From positions 1-56,136 of the forward strand of contig NZ_JAPPRQ010000048.1 of NCBI RefSeq assembly GCF_026719745.1: a DNA stretch of 56,136 nucleotides, in the 5' to 3' direction. The notes under the pieces were generated by a model that did no database searches, had not been told where the DNA came from, and saw only the letters and a list, made by a program, of their open reading frames with translations. The DNA is from Clostridium sp. ZS2-4. Lineage in GTDB: Bacteria > Bacillota > Clostridia > Clostridiales > Clostridiaceae. Below, piece after piece: positions 37,125 through 46,062 of the stretch. The position numbers and the translations under genes are program-made. How positions within the stretch are numbered: the stretch's first letter is position 1; every line of letters begins with the position of its first letter.

Positions 37125-38360
37125 ATTTACCAAAACATATTCTTTAATTGCTAAAACACTAATTATAATTAATGCATATATAATGTTTTTACCCATACAA
37201 AATAAAATATAGGTACAAAATAAGGTAGCAATTATTGCTAAAATACGTTTGAATGATTTAAACAACTTTGCTCCTGACAACATTGCTGATATATATATCA
37301 ATACAAAAATACCATTAGCATAAAACACTAAAACTGATAAATCTATTTTACACACTATTTTAACAAAAGTTGTAACCGCAACTGCTGCAAAAGTTAATAA
37401 CAATGCACAAATTGGAATACCTCTTTCATTAGTAGTCGATAATTTTTTATTTATGTTTAAAGAATATATTAATCTCGAACTACTAACTAAGTATAAATTA
37501 ACCGCAGAAAAACAAGTTAAAAAACCTATAATAGCCATTAAGTATTTCCCATAGCTACTAAATAAAATTTTTGATAAAATAACCAATGAATTATTATTTA
37601 TCTCTTCATTTCCAAACGCACCAAATCTAAGAATCACATATCCAATTAATATGTATACTATACCAACTATTAGAACACTTAAAATTATAACTTTAGAAAA
37701 ATCCCTTTTTACATCTTTAAATTCTGCTGCTAAATGTGCCACTGCTTCAATACCAACAAAACACCAAAAGGCTATCGAAATTGAATTTCCTAATTTCTCT
37801 ATTCCAGCATATTGAAATACAAATGGTTTACACATAACGTCATATCGAAAAATTCTATACATCCCACTAATAATAACCAAACTAAAAATAATCATAGAGA
37901 TTATTGCTATTCCCGTTTGAGTTTTACTTGATATCTCGATGCCAAACGTATTGATAATAAACATAATAATTAATGTAATGAAGCATATAGCACCTATTCC
38001 AAGATAATTACAATCAAATATTGCCCCTAAGTATGTTGCACCAGTTATAATGACAACGGGAGGACCAATAGGAATAACCGATAAGTACATTAAAGCAATA
38101 ATTTTACCCGCTTTAGAACCAAATGCCTTCTCTACAAAATAGGCAGTTCCACTAGCATTAGGATATATCGATCCAAGTTCTCCAAATATATATGCAACTG
38201 GAATCATAAATACCATTATTATAATCCAAGCAAGTACAGATGTTTCATGTGATACAGTTGCTATAATCGCTGGAATTATAAATATCCCTGAACCTAATAG
38301 AGTGGATGTTAATACTCCTATTCCTTGAACGGTTGTAAGTGATTTATTTAATTGCTTCAT
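37116..38360 (-). CDS. YjeH-like amino acid exporter (APC superfamily)
   Basis: 414 aa with about 12 membrane helices. The start QGIGVLTSTLLGSGIFIIPA is the APC helix 1 glycine motif. FWCFVGIEAVAHLAAEFKDVKRDFSKV closely follows Escherichia coli YjeH, an exporter of methionine and branched-chain amino acids. It overlaps the upstream truncated radical SAM gene by 17 bases, so the two were co-expressed. In this setting export of a product, or of an unusual amino acid, is plausible. It is divergent from agrBD copy 2. Confidence 0.8.
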   Translation of the reverse strand: MKQLNKSLTTVQGIGVLTSTLLGSGIFIIPAIIATVSHETSVLAWIIIMVFMIPVAYIFGELGSIYPNASGTAYFVEKAFGSKAGKIIALMYLSVIPIGPPVVIITGATYLGAIFDCNYLGIGAICFITLIIMFIINTFGIEISSKTQTGIAIISMIIFSLVIISGMYRIFRYDVMCKPFVFQYAGIEKLGNSISIAFWCFVGIEAVAHLAAEFKDVKRDFSKVIILSVLIVGIVYILIGYVILRFGAFGNEEINNNSLVILSKILFSSYGKYLMAIIGFLTCFSAVNLYLVSSSRLIYSLNINKKLSTTNERGIPICALLLTFAAVAVTTFVKIVCKIDLSVLVFYANGIFVLIYISAMLSGAKLFKSFKRILAIIATLFCTYILFCMGKNIIYALIIISVLAIKEYVLVNKK

Positions 38361-38925
38361 TCAATTCCTCCAGTACTGAGTCCCTATTTATAAAATCTCT
38401 ACACTGACAAAGTCCGTGTACACAAAGTGCATTCTTATATGGCTTATCCTCATTCCAAATAGTTATAAGCGATCTATTTCTTATATTTCCATATGTTCTT
38501 TGACTCATGTTAAAACAATCATAAACATCACCTTCTGAATTAACATTCAAATTAGTTCCTATTCTATGGCAATCACCGGCTAATTCTCCGATAATTACTC
38601 CTTTGTTATTCTCTCTTTTTACCACTTTCACTTTCCAATCTAGGCCAAGCTTTTTATCAAATTCATTTATTTTCTGTACTTCACATATAATTTTATCATA
38701 ATCAACTAAAAATTCGTTAAAATCTTGATTTTTAGCACTTCCTTCATATAGAACAGTATCAATCAATGGGAATATATTATTTTTTCTGCAATATTTCCAT
38801 ATATCATATATCTCATCAATATTATATGGGAAAATAGATGTTTCTAATGCTAACATTGTTTGTCCTTTTTCATCTACTTTTGTATATCCTATATCAATTA
38901 AATTTTCTAGACCTCTAATAGCCAT
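38344..38925 (-). pseudogene. Radical SAM/SPASM-like protein, N-terminally truncated
   Basis: 193 codons from ATG 38925, behind a GGGGAGGGG stretch. No CXXXCXXC cluster motif is present; the residues left match the second half of a radical SAM barrel (AIRGLENLIDIGYTKVD, MLALETSIFPYN). A SPASM-like tail follows with Cys at GDCHRIGTNLNVNSEGDVYDC, then CVHGLCQC. The first 150 or so residues appear lost at the border with the conserved agr upstream region. It may still be translated, but it cannot bind the SAM cluster. It was the partner of the YjeH-like exporter. Confidence 0.65.
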
Positions 38926-39086
38926 TCCCCTCCCCACTTACTAATTTTGTATATATGAGTTTTACTTAATATCATTTCTGACAAATTGATAAAACTACGT
39001 TAGATCATTAATATCGCTTTATTTCAACTATTTAGGTTTTACATCTAACCTTAAACTATCACATTTCTTGTAAGTAAGACATATAT

Positions 39087-39207
39087 ATTCCTTGAATTGC
39101 ACGTTTCTTTCTTTAAGTTGCATTTTTTATATGTTTATGTCATTTAAGGAATTTTTTGTACCATTCAAGGAATTTTTATTGACATTTTCCTATTTGTTCT
39201 TTAAATT
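39087..39207 (+). promoter_or_regulatory. agrB copy 2 promoter with AgrA-type direct repeats
   Basis: CATTTAAGGAA (39141-39151) and CATTCAAGGAA (39162-39172) have a 21-bp period, then TTGACA (39179-39184), 17 bases, TAAATT (39202-39207). The inverted ATTCCTTGAAT is at 39087-39097. The arrangement is the same as in copies 1 and 3. Confidence 0.65.
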
Positions 39208-39246
39208 TTACTTAATATATAATACTTTTAATAAGGATGTATAAAA

Positions 39247-39858
39247 ATGAAATCTTCAGAAAAATTCAGTACTACAATATCAAATTTCATAAGTAAGACA
39301 CTTCCTGATAAGACAGAAGAAGAATTAGAAATCATAATATATGGAATAGAAGTTTTGTTTATGAATTTTACTAAATTTCCTATTATTTTAGGTTTAGGGT
39401 ATTTGTTAGGGGTGTTTAGGTATAGTGTTTATACCTTAATAATTTTTGGTGTTATACGAAGTTTTGCTTCAGGAATACATGCTAGAAAGAGTTATACCTG
39501 TCTTCTTTCTACGCTGATAATTATATTTGGAGCAGTATATTTGTCTTTGAATTTTGAGTTCAGTATTATAACAAAGTTAATAATTTTTATGCTGAGTTTA
39601 ATTATTTATTTTAAATATGCTCCAGCTGATACTGAGGAGAGACCTTACTTAGATACTTTAATTAGAAATCAGTTAAAAGTTAAAAGTATATTTACAGCAG
39701 TTATTTATTTTTTCATTTCTATTGCTGTGCAAGATATATTTTTTTCAAATATATTTATACATGTTTTATGGATAGAAGCATTGCTTATATCACCTATAAT
39801 TTATAAATTATTTAACAGGAGGTTTAATAATCATGAATACTACGAAGAAGCTCTCTAA
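39247..39858 (+). CDS. agrB: AgrB-like cyclic peptide maturation protease, copy 2
   Basis: 203 aa, with the catalytic His and Cys in SGIHARKSYTC as in copy 1. Differences from copy 1 are few (for example GYGLEVL to IYGIEVL and VFSYS to VFRYS). It overlaps agrD2 by 26 bases. No agrC or agrA follows; IS66 debris starts soon after agrD2. It can still process AgrD2 and possibly AgrD1/AgrD3 in trans, because the recognition flanks are shared. Confidence 0.9.
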   Translation: MKSSEKFSTTISNFISKTLPDKTEEELEIIIYGIEVLFMNFTKFPIILGLGYLLGVFRYSVYTLIIFGVIRSFASGIHARKSYTCLLSTLIIIFGAVYLSLNFEFSIITKLIIFMLSLIIYFKYAPADTEERPYLDTLIRNQLKVKSIFTAVIYFFISIAVQDIFFSNIFIHVLWIEALLISPIIYKLFNRRFNNHEYYEEAL

Positions 39859-39982
39859 ATTTATGGCAAATAAAATTAGTAATGTATCAACAAAAGTTGC
39901 TCATACATCAACAAAAAAATGTTTAGCTTTTTTTCTTGAAGAACCTAAAATGCCGAAACCATTATTAAAAAAAGCTAAGTAA
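39833..39982 (+). CDS. agrD: AgrD-like autoinducer peptide precursor, copy 2 (orphan)
   Basis: 49 aa, same frame and length as the other copies. The core is KKCLAFFL (Cys30 to Leu35), then EEPKMPKPLL. The hydrophobic core differs from copies 1 and 3 at nearly every position, whereas the first 26 residues are almost the same. The terminator partner arm found after copies 1 and 3 is missing: sequence diverges directly after GCTAAGTAA. Its peptide has no receptor gene beside it. Confidence 0.88.
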   Translation: MNTTKKLSKFMANKISNVSTKVAHTSTKKCLAFFLEEPKMPKPLLKKAK

Positions 39983-40070
39983 AGTAAGCGTCAAATATAA
40001 CCCACCTTGTTAACTAATAAAACTCATGGGAAAATATCTATAATTAAGATGCAGAGGGGATTTTATCCTG

Positions 40071-40294
40071 GGAAAATCAGATGTGAGACCATTATGGGTA
40101 AAAAGAGTTGCGGAATATAAATTAAGTGGCTTGAGCGGATCTCAGAATTAGATGTCAGGAATACAAAATCTAGTAATGAAAATGTAAAAAATACTATGAT
40201 TATAAAAATAGGTCCAGCATCTATTGAAATTAAGCCAGGTTTTGATGAAAATTTACTAGAAAATATAATGAAAGTAATGACTAAAATATGTTAA
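40071..40294 (+). pseudogene. IS66 TnpA fragment
   Basis: VAEYKLSGLSGSQN and, after a stop and gap, NTMIIKIGPASIEIKPGFDENLLENIMKVMTKIC end at 40294. These match the start and end of the small IS66 TnpA protein (SGLS...; I.IG...IE...GFDE..L..V...). The middle is lost. Confidence 0.65.
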
Positions 40295-40636
40295 ACACCA
40301 ATATAGATAAGGTATATAGCCTGCGGAAGCACTGATTTAAATAAATCAATTGATGGCTTGGCAATAATTGTAATAGAAGCTTTTAATTTAGATCCTTTTT
40401 CAAATTGTATATTTGTTTTCTGCAATAAAAATAGTGATAAACTCAAAATTCTCCAATGGGAGCATAATGGATTTTGGATTCATTATAGAAGATTAGAACG
40501 TGGAAATTTCCAATGGCCACAAGATAATAATTCTACTGTAACTGTTACACAGCGGCAGCTACGCTGGTTACTGGATGGATTATCTATAAATCAAAACAGA
40601 GCTCATAGGGACGTTAAAGAAAGAATAATAATATAA
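40288..40636 (+). pseudogene. IS66 TnpB, frameshifted
   Basis: ATG 40288 overlaps the TnpA stop (ATGTTAA). It reads MLNTNIDKVY, then needs a frame change at about 40318 (two bases missing) to continue IACGSTDLNKSIDGLAIIVIEAFNLDPF. The rest (FVFCNKNSDKLKILQWEHNGFWIHYRRLERG and LRWLLDGL) is typical TnpB. A terminator-like hairpin follows at 40632-40668. Confidence 0.75.
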
Positions 40637-40668
40637 CCTACAATTTTTATTGTTGGGTTATCTTTTTT
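40632..40668 (+). terminator. Hairpin with T-run after the TnpB remnant
   Basis: ATAACCTACAA / TTGTTGGGTTAT arms with one mismatch, followed by CTTTTTTT. Confidence 0.55.
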
Positions 40669-40876
40669 TGTACGTCTTATTAAAAATAAAGAGATTGATA
40701 AAACACTCACTTACGAAACTAGTTGATGAACTCTTATTTTCTTGGAGTAAATGGCTAGGTAGTTAATAAAAATCTACACCCAAATAATTCCATTTTGACT
40801 TAGTTTTAAAACTTGTTTATAAAAAATCGTTATAATACAATTGTCAATGGAAATATTTCTTAGAAATTAAACACTA

Positions 40877-41541
40877 GTGATGGATAATATAAATAATAAC
40901 TCAATGAATACATCAGATTATAACTTAATATTAAATGAATTAAAAACACTGGAAACTAAATTTGCTGAATCAGAAACTGAAAGAAAAAAACAGGAGAATG
41001 TTATTGAAGAATTATCAGTAAAATTAAAATGGTTTGAAGAACGATTTGGATTGAGCCAGCAAAAGAAATTTGGTGCTTCCAGTTATTATAATGTATCAAT
41101 ATAAGACTACTAGGGAAGCTAAATATCCTAAAGAATTTTTATCAGAGTTTAAATGATATTTACAGGTAGATAGATATAACGGATACAATTCTATAAATAA
41201 TGTTATCCTTGTAGGATGTTGGGCTCATGCTAGAAGAAAATTTGATGAAGCTATTAAAGCGTTGCCATCTTCACAAAAATCGTCACCTGTTTTAGCTAGA
41301 GAAGGCTTGAAATTCTGCAACTCACTTTTGAAATTGAAAAAGAGTTAAGTAAACTTTCCTTTGAAGACCGTTATAAAATACGACTTGAACGCCTCCAACC
41401 TATATTGGAGGCGTTTTTCCTATGGCTTAAAACACCAAAACCTAGAGTACTACCTAAAAGTGCTTTTGGACAGGCAATACACTACTGCCTAAATCAGTGG
41501 GAAAAGCTTACCACTTTTATGAAAGATGGACTTTCTCACTA
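40877..41541 (+). pseudogene. IS66 TnpC transposase remnants
   Basis: The first piece (40877-41104) is the N-terminal coil: ENVIEELSVKLKWFEERFGLSQQKKFGASS. After a stop and deletion come QVDRYNGYN, VGCWAHARRKFDEAIKALP and, in another frame, RLERLQPILEAFFLWLKTPKPRVLPKSAFGQAIHYCLNQWEKL. All are known pieces of the IS66 DDE transposase. The gene is dead in at least three places. Confidence 0.8.
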
Positions 41542-41650
41542 AGTTCAGCTATCCCTTCACTAAGTTCTCAATGCCTATTTCTTTACTATCTTCACCCCAG
41601 CCTCAACATGTGTATAGACAATCTGTTAATACCAATATTCAAATTAATTA

Positions 41651-42565
41651 TTAATAAACATATGTTAACCATTCTTTATCAATAACTATCTCATCCTTAA
41701 CTATACCATAATACATATTCTGTATTTCACTTGTAATTTTAAAACTTCCATTACCTATACTAATTCTATCTATACTTTTTAGTGGTGTGATCTCTGCTGC
41801 TGTCCCAACAATAAATACCTCATCAGCAATATATAATAGCTCCCTAGGAATACTCTGCTCAATGATATAATACCCTTTAACTTTACAAATTTTAATTACC
41901 GTATCTCTAGTAATTCCAAAAAGTGCAGATGAAGCTATAGTCGGAGTATACACTATATTATCTTTAATTACAAATATATTTTCTCCACTTCCTTCGCTTA
42001 ATTCCCCTTGTGTATTTAAAGCTAATCCCTCCTCATATCCATTCATCATAGCTTCCATTCTTATTAACTGAGAAGATAAATAATTTCCACCAGCCTTTGC
42101 TAAAGCAGGTATAGTGTTTGGAGCCATTCTAGCCCAACTTGAGATCTTTGCATCAATTCCATTTTTAATAGCTGATTCCCCTAAAAAAGATTTCCATTCC
42201 CACGCTGCAATAGTTACATTAACAGGACAATTAGTAGGATCTACCCCTAAAACATTATACCCTCTATAAACTATAGGTCTAATATATGCTTCCTCTAAAT
42301 TATTTTCTCTTACTGTATCTATTATTGACTGCTTTATCTCCTCTTTTGTAAATGGAATTTGTGTATAATATATTTTACAAGAGTCAAACAGCCTATTAAC
42401 ATGTTCGTCAAGCCTAAAAATAGCTGTTCCCTTTTTAGTTTTATAGGCTCTAATACCTTCAAAGAAACTACTACCATAATGAATCACATGAGATAAAACA
42501 TGAATTTTAGCCTCATCATGATCTATTAAACTTCCATCCATCCATATTTTTTTTGTATTAATCAT
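41651..42565 (-). CDS. Branched-chain-type aminotransferase of the biosynthetic cluster
   Basis: 304 aa, fold-type IV PLP enzyme like IlvE. The start KKIWMDGSLIDHDEAKIHVLSHVIHYGSSFFEGIRAY is the family signature. The PLP lysine is in ALAKAGGNYLSSQL, with GEGSGEN-like ELSEGSGENIFVI and GTAAEITPL. It starts directly after the stop of the BacA-like gene (no gap), so it is tied to that pathway rather than general leucine/isoleucine synthesis; no ilv or leu gene is near. Likely role: turning a pathway 2-oxo acid into an amino acid, or making its branched-chain substrate. Last gene of the operon. Confidence 0.85.
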   Translation of the reverse strand: MINTKKIWMDGSLIDHDEAKIHVLSHVIHYGSSFFEGIRAYKTKKGTAIFRLDEHVNRLFDSCKIYYTQIPFTKEEIKQSIIDTVRENNLEEAYIRPIVYRGYNVLGVDPTNCPVNVTIAAWEWKSFLGESAIKNGIDAKISSWARMAPNTIPALAKAGGNYLSSQLIRMEAMMNGYEEGLALNTQGELSEGSGENIFVIKDNIVYTPTIASSALFGITRDTVIKICKVKGYYIIEQSIPRELLYIADEVFIVGTAAEITPLKSIDRISIGNGSFKITSEIQNMYYGIVKDEIVIDKEWLTYVY

Positions 42566-43237
42566 CTACTGTCCTCCGCCTATTTTATTTAATATCTTTA
42601 TACCATGTAATGTTGTCCCAAATGTAAATAACATTACAGGTGCTCCAATACAATGAACTGCCTTTAACCCATTGAATACTCTCGCTGATTCAGTTGTTAT
42701 ACATAACTCCCCAATTTCCTCTTTGCATCGTTGAGCTGCAAATGCATTAGAGTTTGAATAAACCACCTCTATGTTTTCTAAATTATCTACTAAAATAGAA
42801 GGTGACGGATGTGAAAAAATCTTATATTTATCCTTATCCTGATATTCATTAGTTGCAATAATCATATTATCTAACTTCATATAAATATGATCCATGAAAA
42901 AATAGCTATCTGTATTAGAAAAATAAAGTTCAAATAACTTATTATAAACAGCACAAAGTGTAAATACAGGCAATATTCTACTATGACTGATTTCTTTAGC
43001 CTTTTCTATAGCTTCTTCTGGTGAACTACATAAAATAATTTCTGCTTTATTACTTAACTCTTTATCTACAATCCACTTTTCTGCTGCTTGAGAAATATTA
43101 GTCCCCTCTGGTCCTAATGCAAAGACATATATCTTTTGAATATAATCATCTCTTAATATACTATTAATTTCCTTCTCATCATAGCATATATCAATAAAAG
43201 GATTAACATTACTCAAACAGTTTTTTAAACTATTCAC
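42566..43237 (-). CDS. BacA-like prephenate decarboxylase homologue
   Basis: 223 aa. VFALGPEGTNISQAAEKWIVDKEL, then HPSPSILVDNL, then YSNSNAFAAQRCKEEIGELCITTESARVFNGL follow Bacillus BacA (LGPEGTSSEYAAKNFI; HPSPINLI; STSAAAKRVKDG; LTNELARQKYGL) in order and spacing. As in BacA, the TRF motif of prephenate dehydratases is absent. BacA removes CO2 from prephenate without aromatising the ring, opening the route to anticapsin and dihydro/tetrahydrotyrosines. It overlaps the radical SAM gene by 8 bases. The substrate could differ, because BacB/BacC/BacG homologues are missing. Confidence 0.7.
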   Translation of the reverse strand: MNSLKNCLSNVNPFIDICYDEKEINSILRDDYIQKIYVFALGPEGTNISQAAEKWIVDKELSNKAEIILCSSPEEAIEKAKEISHSRILPVFTLCAVYNKLFELYFSNTDSYFFMDHIYMKLDNMIIATNEYQDKDKYKIFSHPSPSILVDNLENIEVVYSNSNAFAAQRCKEEIGELCITTESARVFNGLKAVHCIGAPVMLFTFGTTLHGIKILNKIGGGQ

Positions 43238-44651
43238 TATACATATCCTCCTTTGTCCACCCTGCCGGATAAGTATATTTACCTAGTTTATTTATTTTTT
43301 TACCATACCCTATTAACATTTTTCTAAAATCTCTTAATTCTTGTTCCGTCTTTAAATTAAAATGCATCTTAAAATAATCACTTTGTGTTTCGTGAATATC
43401 AAGTAAATCCTCATTCCAATATTTTTCTGGATATGCCTTTTTCAAATAATAATATGCAGGTGAACCTGGATTAATCTCAATTATATTAGATATAATCTCC
43501 TGTGGTTCTCTGCCTAAATATTGTAACGATAATTCCCTTATGTAACACGCTTGTTGATATGTCTGGTCAAGTGTTTCTACTGTTTCACCAGGTAATCCTA
43601 AAACATAACTAGCTATCGTATCTATTCCATTTTGGAAAAGAAGCTTTGCTGCCTTAATATTATCATCTGGTGTTGCATTTTTATTTATTTTTTCTAATAT
43701 TTCTGAACTTCCTGATTCAAATCCAATTGCTACCTCATCAATATTTAACATTTTAAGATATTTAATTACATTATCATTAATTCTATTTGCTCTTGCAAAT
43801 ATTTTTAATTTTATATTTGAGTTCTTTAATTTATTTTGATATAAATTTGCTACCTCTTCTAACCACTGTTCATCTTGTAGAAAATCATCACCAATTTCAA
43901 ATATATACTTAATAGTTGGAATTGTCACTATATACTCTAACTCTCTTATATAAACCTCAGGACTTTTGAATCTAACTCCAGAATCTGCTCTACCACAGAA
44001 AAAACAATATTGTGAGTTTTGTCTATTGCTACAGCCCTTATGACTATAAGCTCTGAAGCTACTAAGCTTTTCTATTCTCTCTAAACTACTATTTCTAATT
44101 GGATCCCTATAATATTGCTCTAATAACTTTGGCTCTATATAATCTACAATATTTTCATCTATAGGGAAATTTCTTTTTGTTGTATACTTAACACTGTTTG
44201 TCTCTTTATCATAATAGGCTAAGTTAGGTATACTTTCTTTATGCTTCTCTTGTATTAATCCAACAAAAGCTTCCTCTCCATCTCCAACAATTACATAATC
44301 CACCAACTCGTTTCTGTTCATTATTATTTGTTCTCTAAGTTGAGTAGCATGATGGCCACCTAATACTGTTGTTATATTATATTGCTTAGCTACTTCTAAC
44401 ATCTTCAAGGTATTCCTATATGATGCCATCATAGTTTGTACACATAATAAATCATATTCCTTCAACATACCTAATATTTCTTCCATGCTGTAATATTCAC
44501 CATCTATTATGTCAATTCTAACATCTAAATTCATGTATTTTATTGCATAATTATATAGATATAATAATCCTAAAGGCAATGAATCGTTAACTCCTTCTGT
44601 ATGATAATTCTCATCCATTGGTGAATATACTAATAATACTTTTTTTTTCAT
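43230..44651 (-). CDS. B12-binding-type radical SAM enzyme with unusual cluster spacing
   Basis: 473 aa. The N-terminal Rossmann domain (about 1-150; PLGLLYLYNYA, VLGGHHATQL, VIVGDGEEAF) is the cobalamin-binding-domain type found in BchE-like radical SAM proteins. The radical SAM barrel follows (about 195-400) with GFESGSSEIL and SYVLGLPGETVETL. The cluster motif is GCSNRQNSQYCFFCGR, that is CX8CX2C rather than CX3CX2C. It follows the ATP-grasp gene by 27 bases. Such enzymes methylate or rearrange unreactive carbons. It is the most distinctive enzyme of the cluster and may replace the BacB/C/G steps of bacilysin. Confidence 0.82.
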   Translation of the reverse strand: MKKKVLLVYSPMDENYHTEGVNDSLPLGLLYLYNYAIKYMNLDVRIDIIDGEYYSMEEILGMLKEYDLLCVQTMMASYRNTLKMLEVAKQYNITTVLGGHHATQLREQIIMNRNELVDYVIVGDGEEAFVGLIQEKHKESIPNLAYYDKETNSVKYTTKRNFPIDENIVDYIEPKLLEQYYRDPIRNSSLERIEKLSSFRAYSHKGCSNRQNSQYCFFCGRADSGVRFKSPEVYIRELEYIVTIPTIKYIFEIGDDFLQDEQWLEEVANLYQNKLKNSNIKLKIFARANRINDNVIKYLKMLNIDEVAIGFESGSSEILEKINKNATPDDNIKAAKLLFQNGIDTIASYVLGLPGETVETLDQTYQQACYIRELSLQYLGREPQEIISNIIEINPGSPAYYYLKKAYPEKYWNEDLLDIHETQSDYFKMHFNLKTEQELRDFRKMLIGYGKKINKLGKYTYPAGWTKEDMYSE

Positions 44652-44678
44652 AATCTCATCCCTACTACTTTCTTGGTA

Positions 44679-45944
44679 TTAACTAAATGGTTTAAATTTT
44701 AGTTTTAATGTTTTATCTAAAAATTCAAAATAATCTACTGCTTTTTTATAGCTATCGTGTCTAGAAAAAACAAATCCTGGATATCCATTAAAAAATGCTC
44801 CTTTTGGATACGGATAATAATCTTTTCCAATACAATCCATAAGAATAACTTCATAAGTATCCTCATATTTTGTTACTTCATCAAGGCCCTCTATTGACTC
44901 TAAATTTCCACCTTCACCAATTTGTATAATATAATTACATGCAAAGCTCATTTGATTTACATTTAATTCCTTATCAATTATTTCTCCTAAAGATAATTTT
45001 AAACATAACTCAATAAAATTAATTCCTGTTGTTTCCTTAACAATAAAATGAGAAACTCCTGAGCCACCTATTCTTGCACCTATTTCGAGTATGTATGAAT
45101 CTCCACTTGCATTAACTCTTAATTCAACATGAGCTGGTCCATTTTTTATATTTGCTGCAAGAACAGCCTTTCTAACATTCTCTTTCATTTTATTAATTAT
45201 ATTACTTTCTAATTGAGCTGGGGCTAAATATATACTTTCCTCAAAGTATGGTCCTATAGGATATCCTTTATATCCTATAGATAATATAAAAACCTCACCA
45301 TTTACTGTGAAAGTTTCAACTGCATACTCTTTTCCATCTATATATTCTTCAATTATAATCTTTCCATCAACAATTTGATTGCTCCTATTTAAACTATCAA
45401 TATTTTTTTCATTAAATTCTCTAACAGTTTTTACAGCCTTAACAAGACTCTGATAATCATCAACTCTTATTACGCCCATACTCCCCATACCACTACTTGG
45501 TTTTACTACTAAGGGGAAACTTACCTTTTCTAAGGTATTTTCATCAATATCTTTTTCAGTGTTTATTGCTAAATATTGTGACGTTTTTACACCATTTAAA
45601 ATAAATTGCTCTTTCAATAAAGATTTATTTCTTGTAGTCTTAATTGCTTTCTTTGATACAAAATTAAGATTCAAAGTTTTACATAGCTCTGAAACAAAAC
45701 AAAGTGCTTGTTCAGCAAAACATAGTATTCCATCAAATTTATACTCTTCATTTAACTTTATTAATTGTTCTAACGCCTCTTTAGGATTATTTAAATAATC
45801 AACATAAAAAACATTACACTCCTTATTCTTTTGAATATTATTTTGATTATTTATACAAAACACTTCAACATTAAGAGCTAAAACTTCATTTAATGTATAA
45901 TTTAATTTGCTATTATGATCAAATAATATTACTCTTTTCTTCAT
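44679..45944 (-). CDS. ATP-grasp amino acid ligase (BacD-like)
   Basis: 421 aa. An N-terminal PreATP-grasp domain is followed by FPLVVKPSSGMGSMGVIRV (ATP-binding lysine and loop), IIIEEYIDGKEYAVETF, and AHVELRVNASGDSYILEIGARIGGSGVSHFI, which has the Mg-binding Glu and Arg. The C-terminal 100 residues correspond to the lid of carboxylate-amine ligases such as BacD. Reaction class: activation of an amino acid carboxylate as acyl phosphate and ligation to an amine, giving a dipeptide. It probably joins the modified amino acid to a partner, as BacD joins alanine and anticapsin. Confidence 0.82.
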   Translation of the reverse strand: MKKRVILFDHNSKLNYTLNEVLALNVEVFCINNQNNIQKNKECNVFYVDYLNNPKEALEQLIKLNEEYKFDGILCFAEQALCFVSELCKTLNLNFVSKKAIKTTRNKSLLKEQFILNGVKTSQYLAINTEKDIDENTLEKVSFPLVVKPSSGMGSMGVIRVDDYQSLVKAVKTVREFNEKNIDSLNRSNQIVDGKIIIEEYIDGKEYAVETFTVNGEVFILSIGYKGYPIGPYFEESIYLAPAQLESNIINKMKENVRKAVLAANIKNGPAHVELRVNASGDSYILEIGARIGGSGVSHFIVKETTGINFIELCLKLSLGEIIDKELNVNQMSFACNYIIQIGEGGNLESIEGLDEVTKYEDTYEVILMDCIGKDYYPYPKGAFFNGYPGFVFSRHDSYKKAVDYFEFLDKTLKLKFKPFS

Positions 45945-46062
45945 ATATATCCCTCCATATTTTAAAATTTATATATTACTTCAGCATCTCTTTTTTTATA
46001 TAAAAAACATCTCCATAAAATGAAATCTATTATTAATTAAAAATACACACTTCTTTTACCTA

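Noticed and set aside
42566-43237. Ordinary prephenate dehydratase (pheA)
   Set aside because: The TRF motif and the ACT domain are missing and the closest remembered pattern is BacA; the operon also lacks other aromatic amino acid genes.
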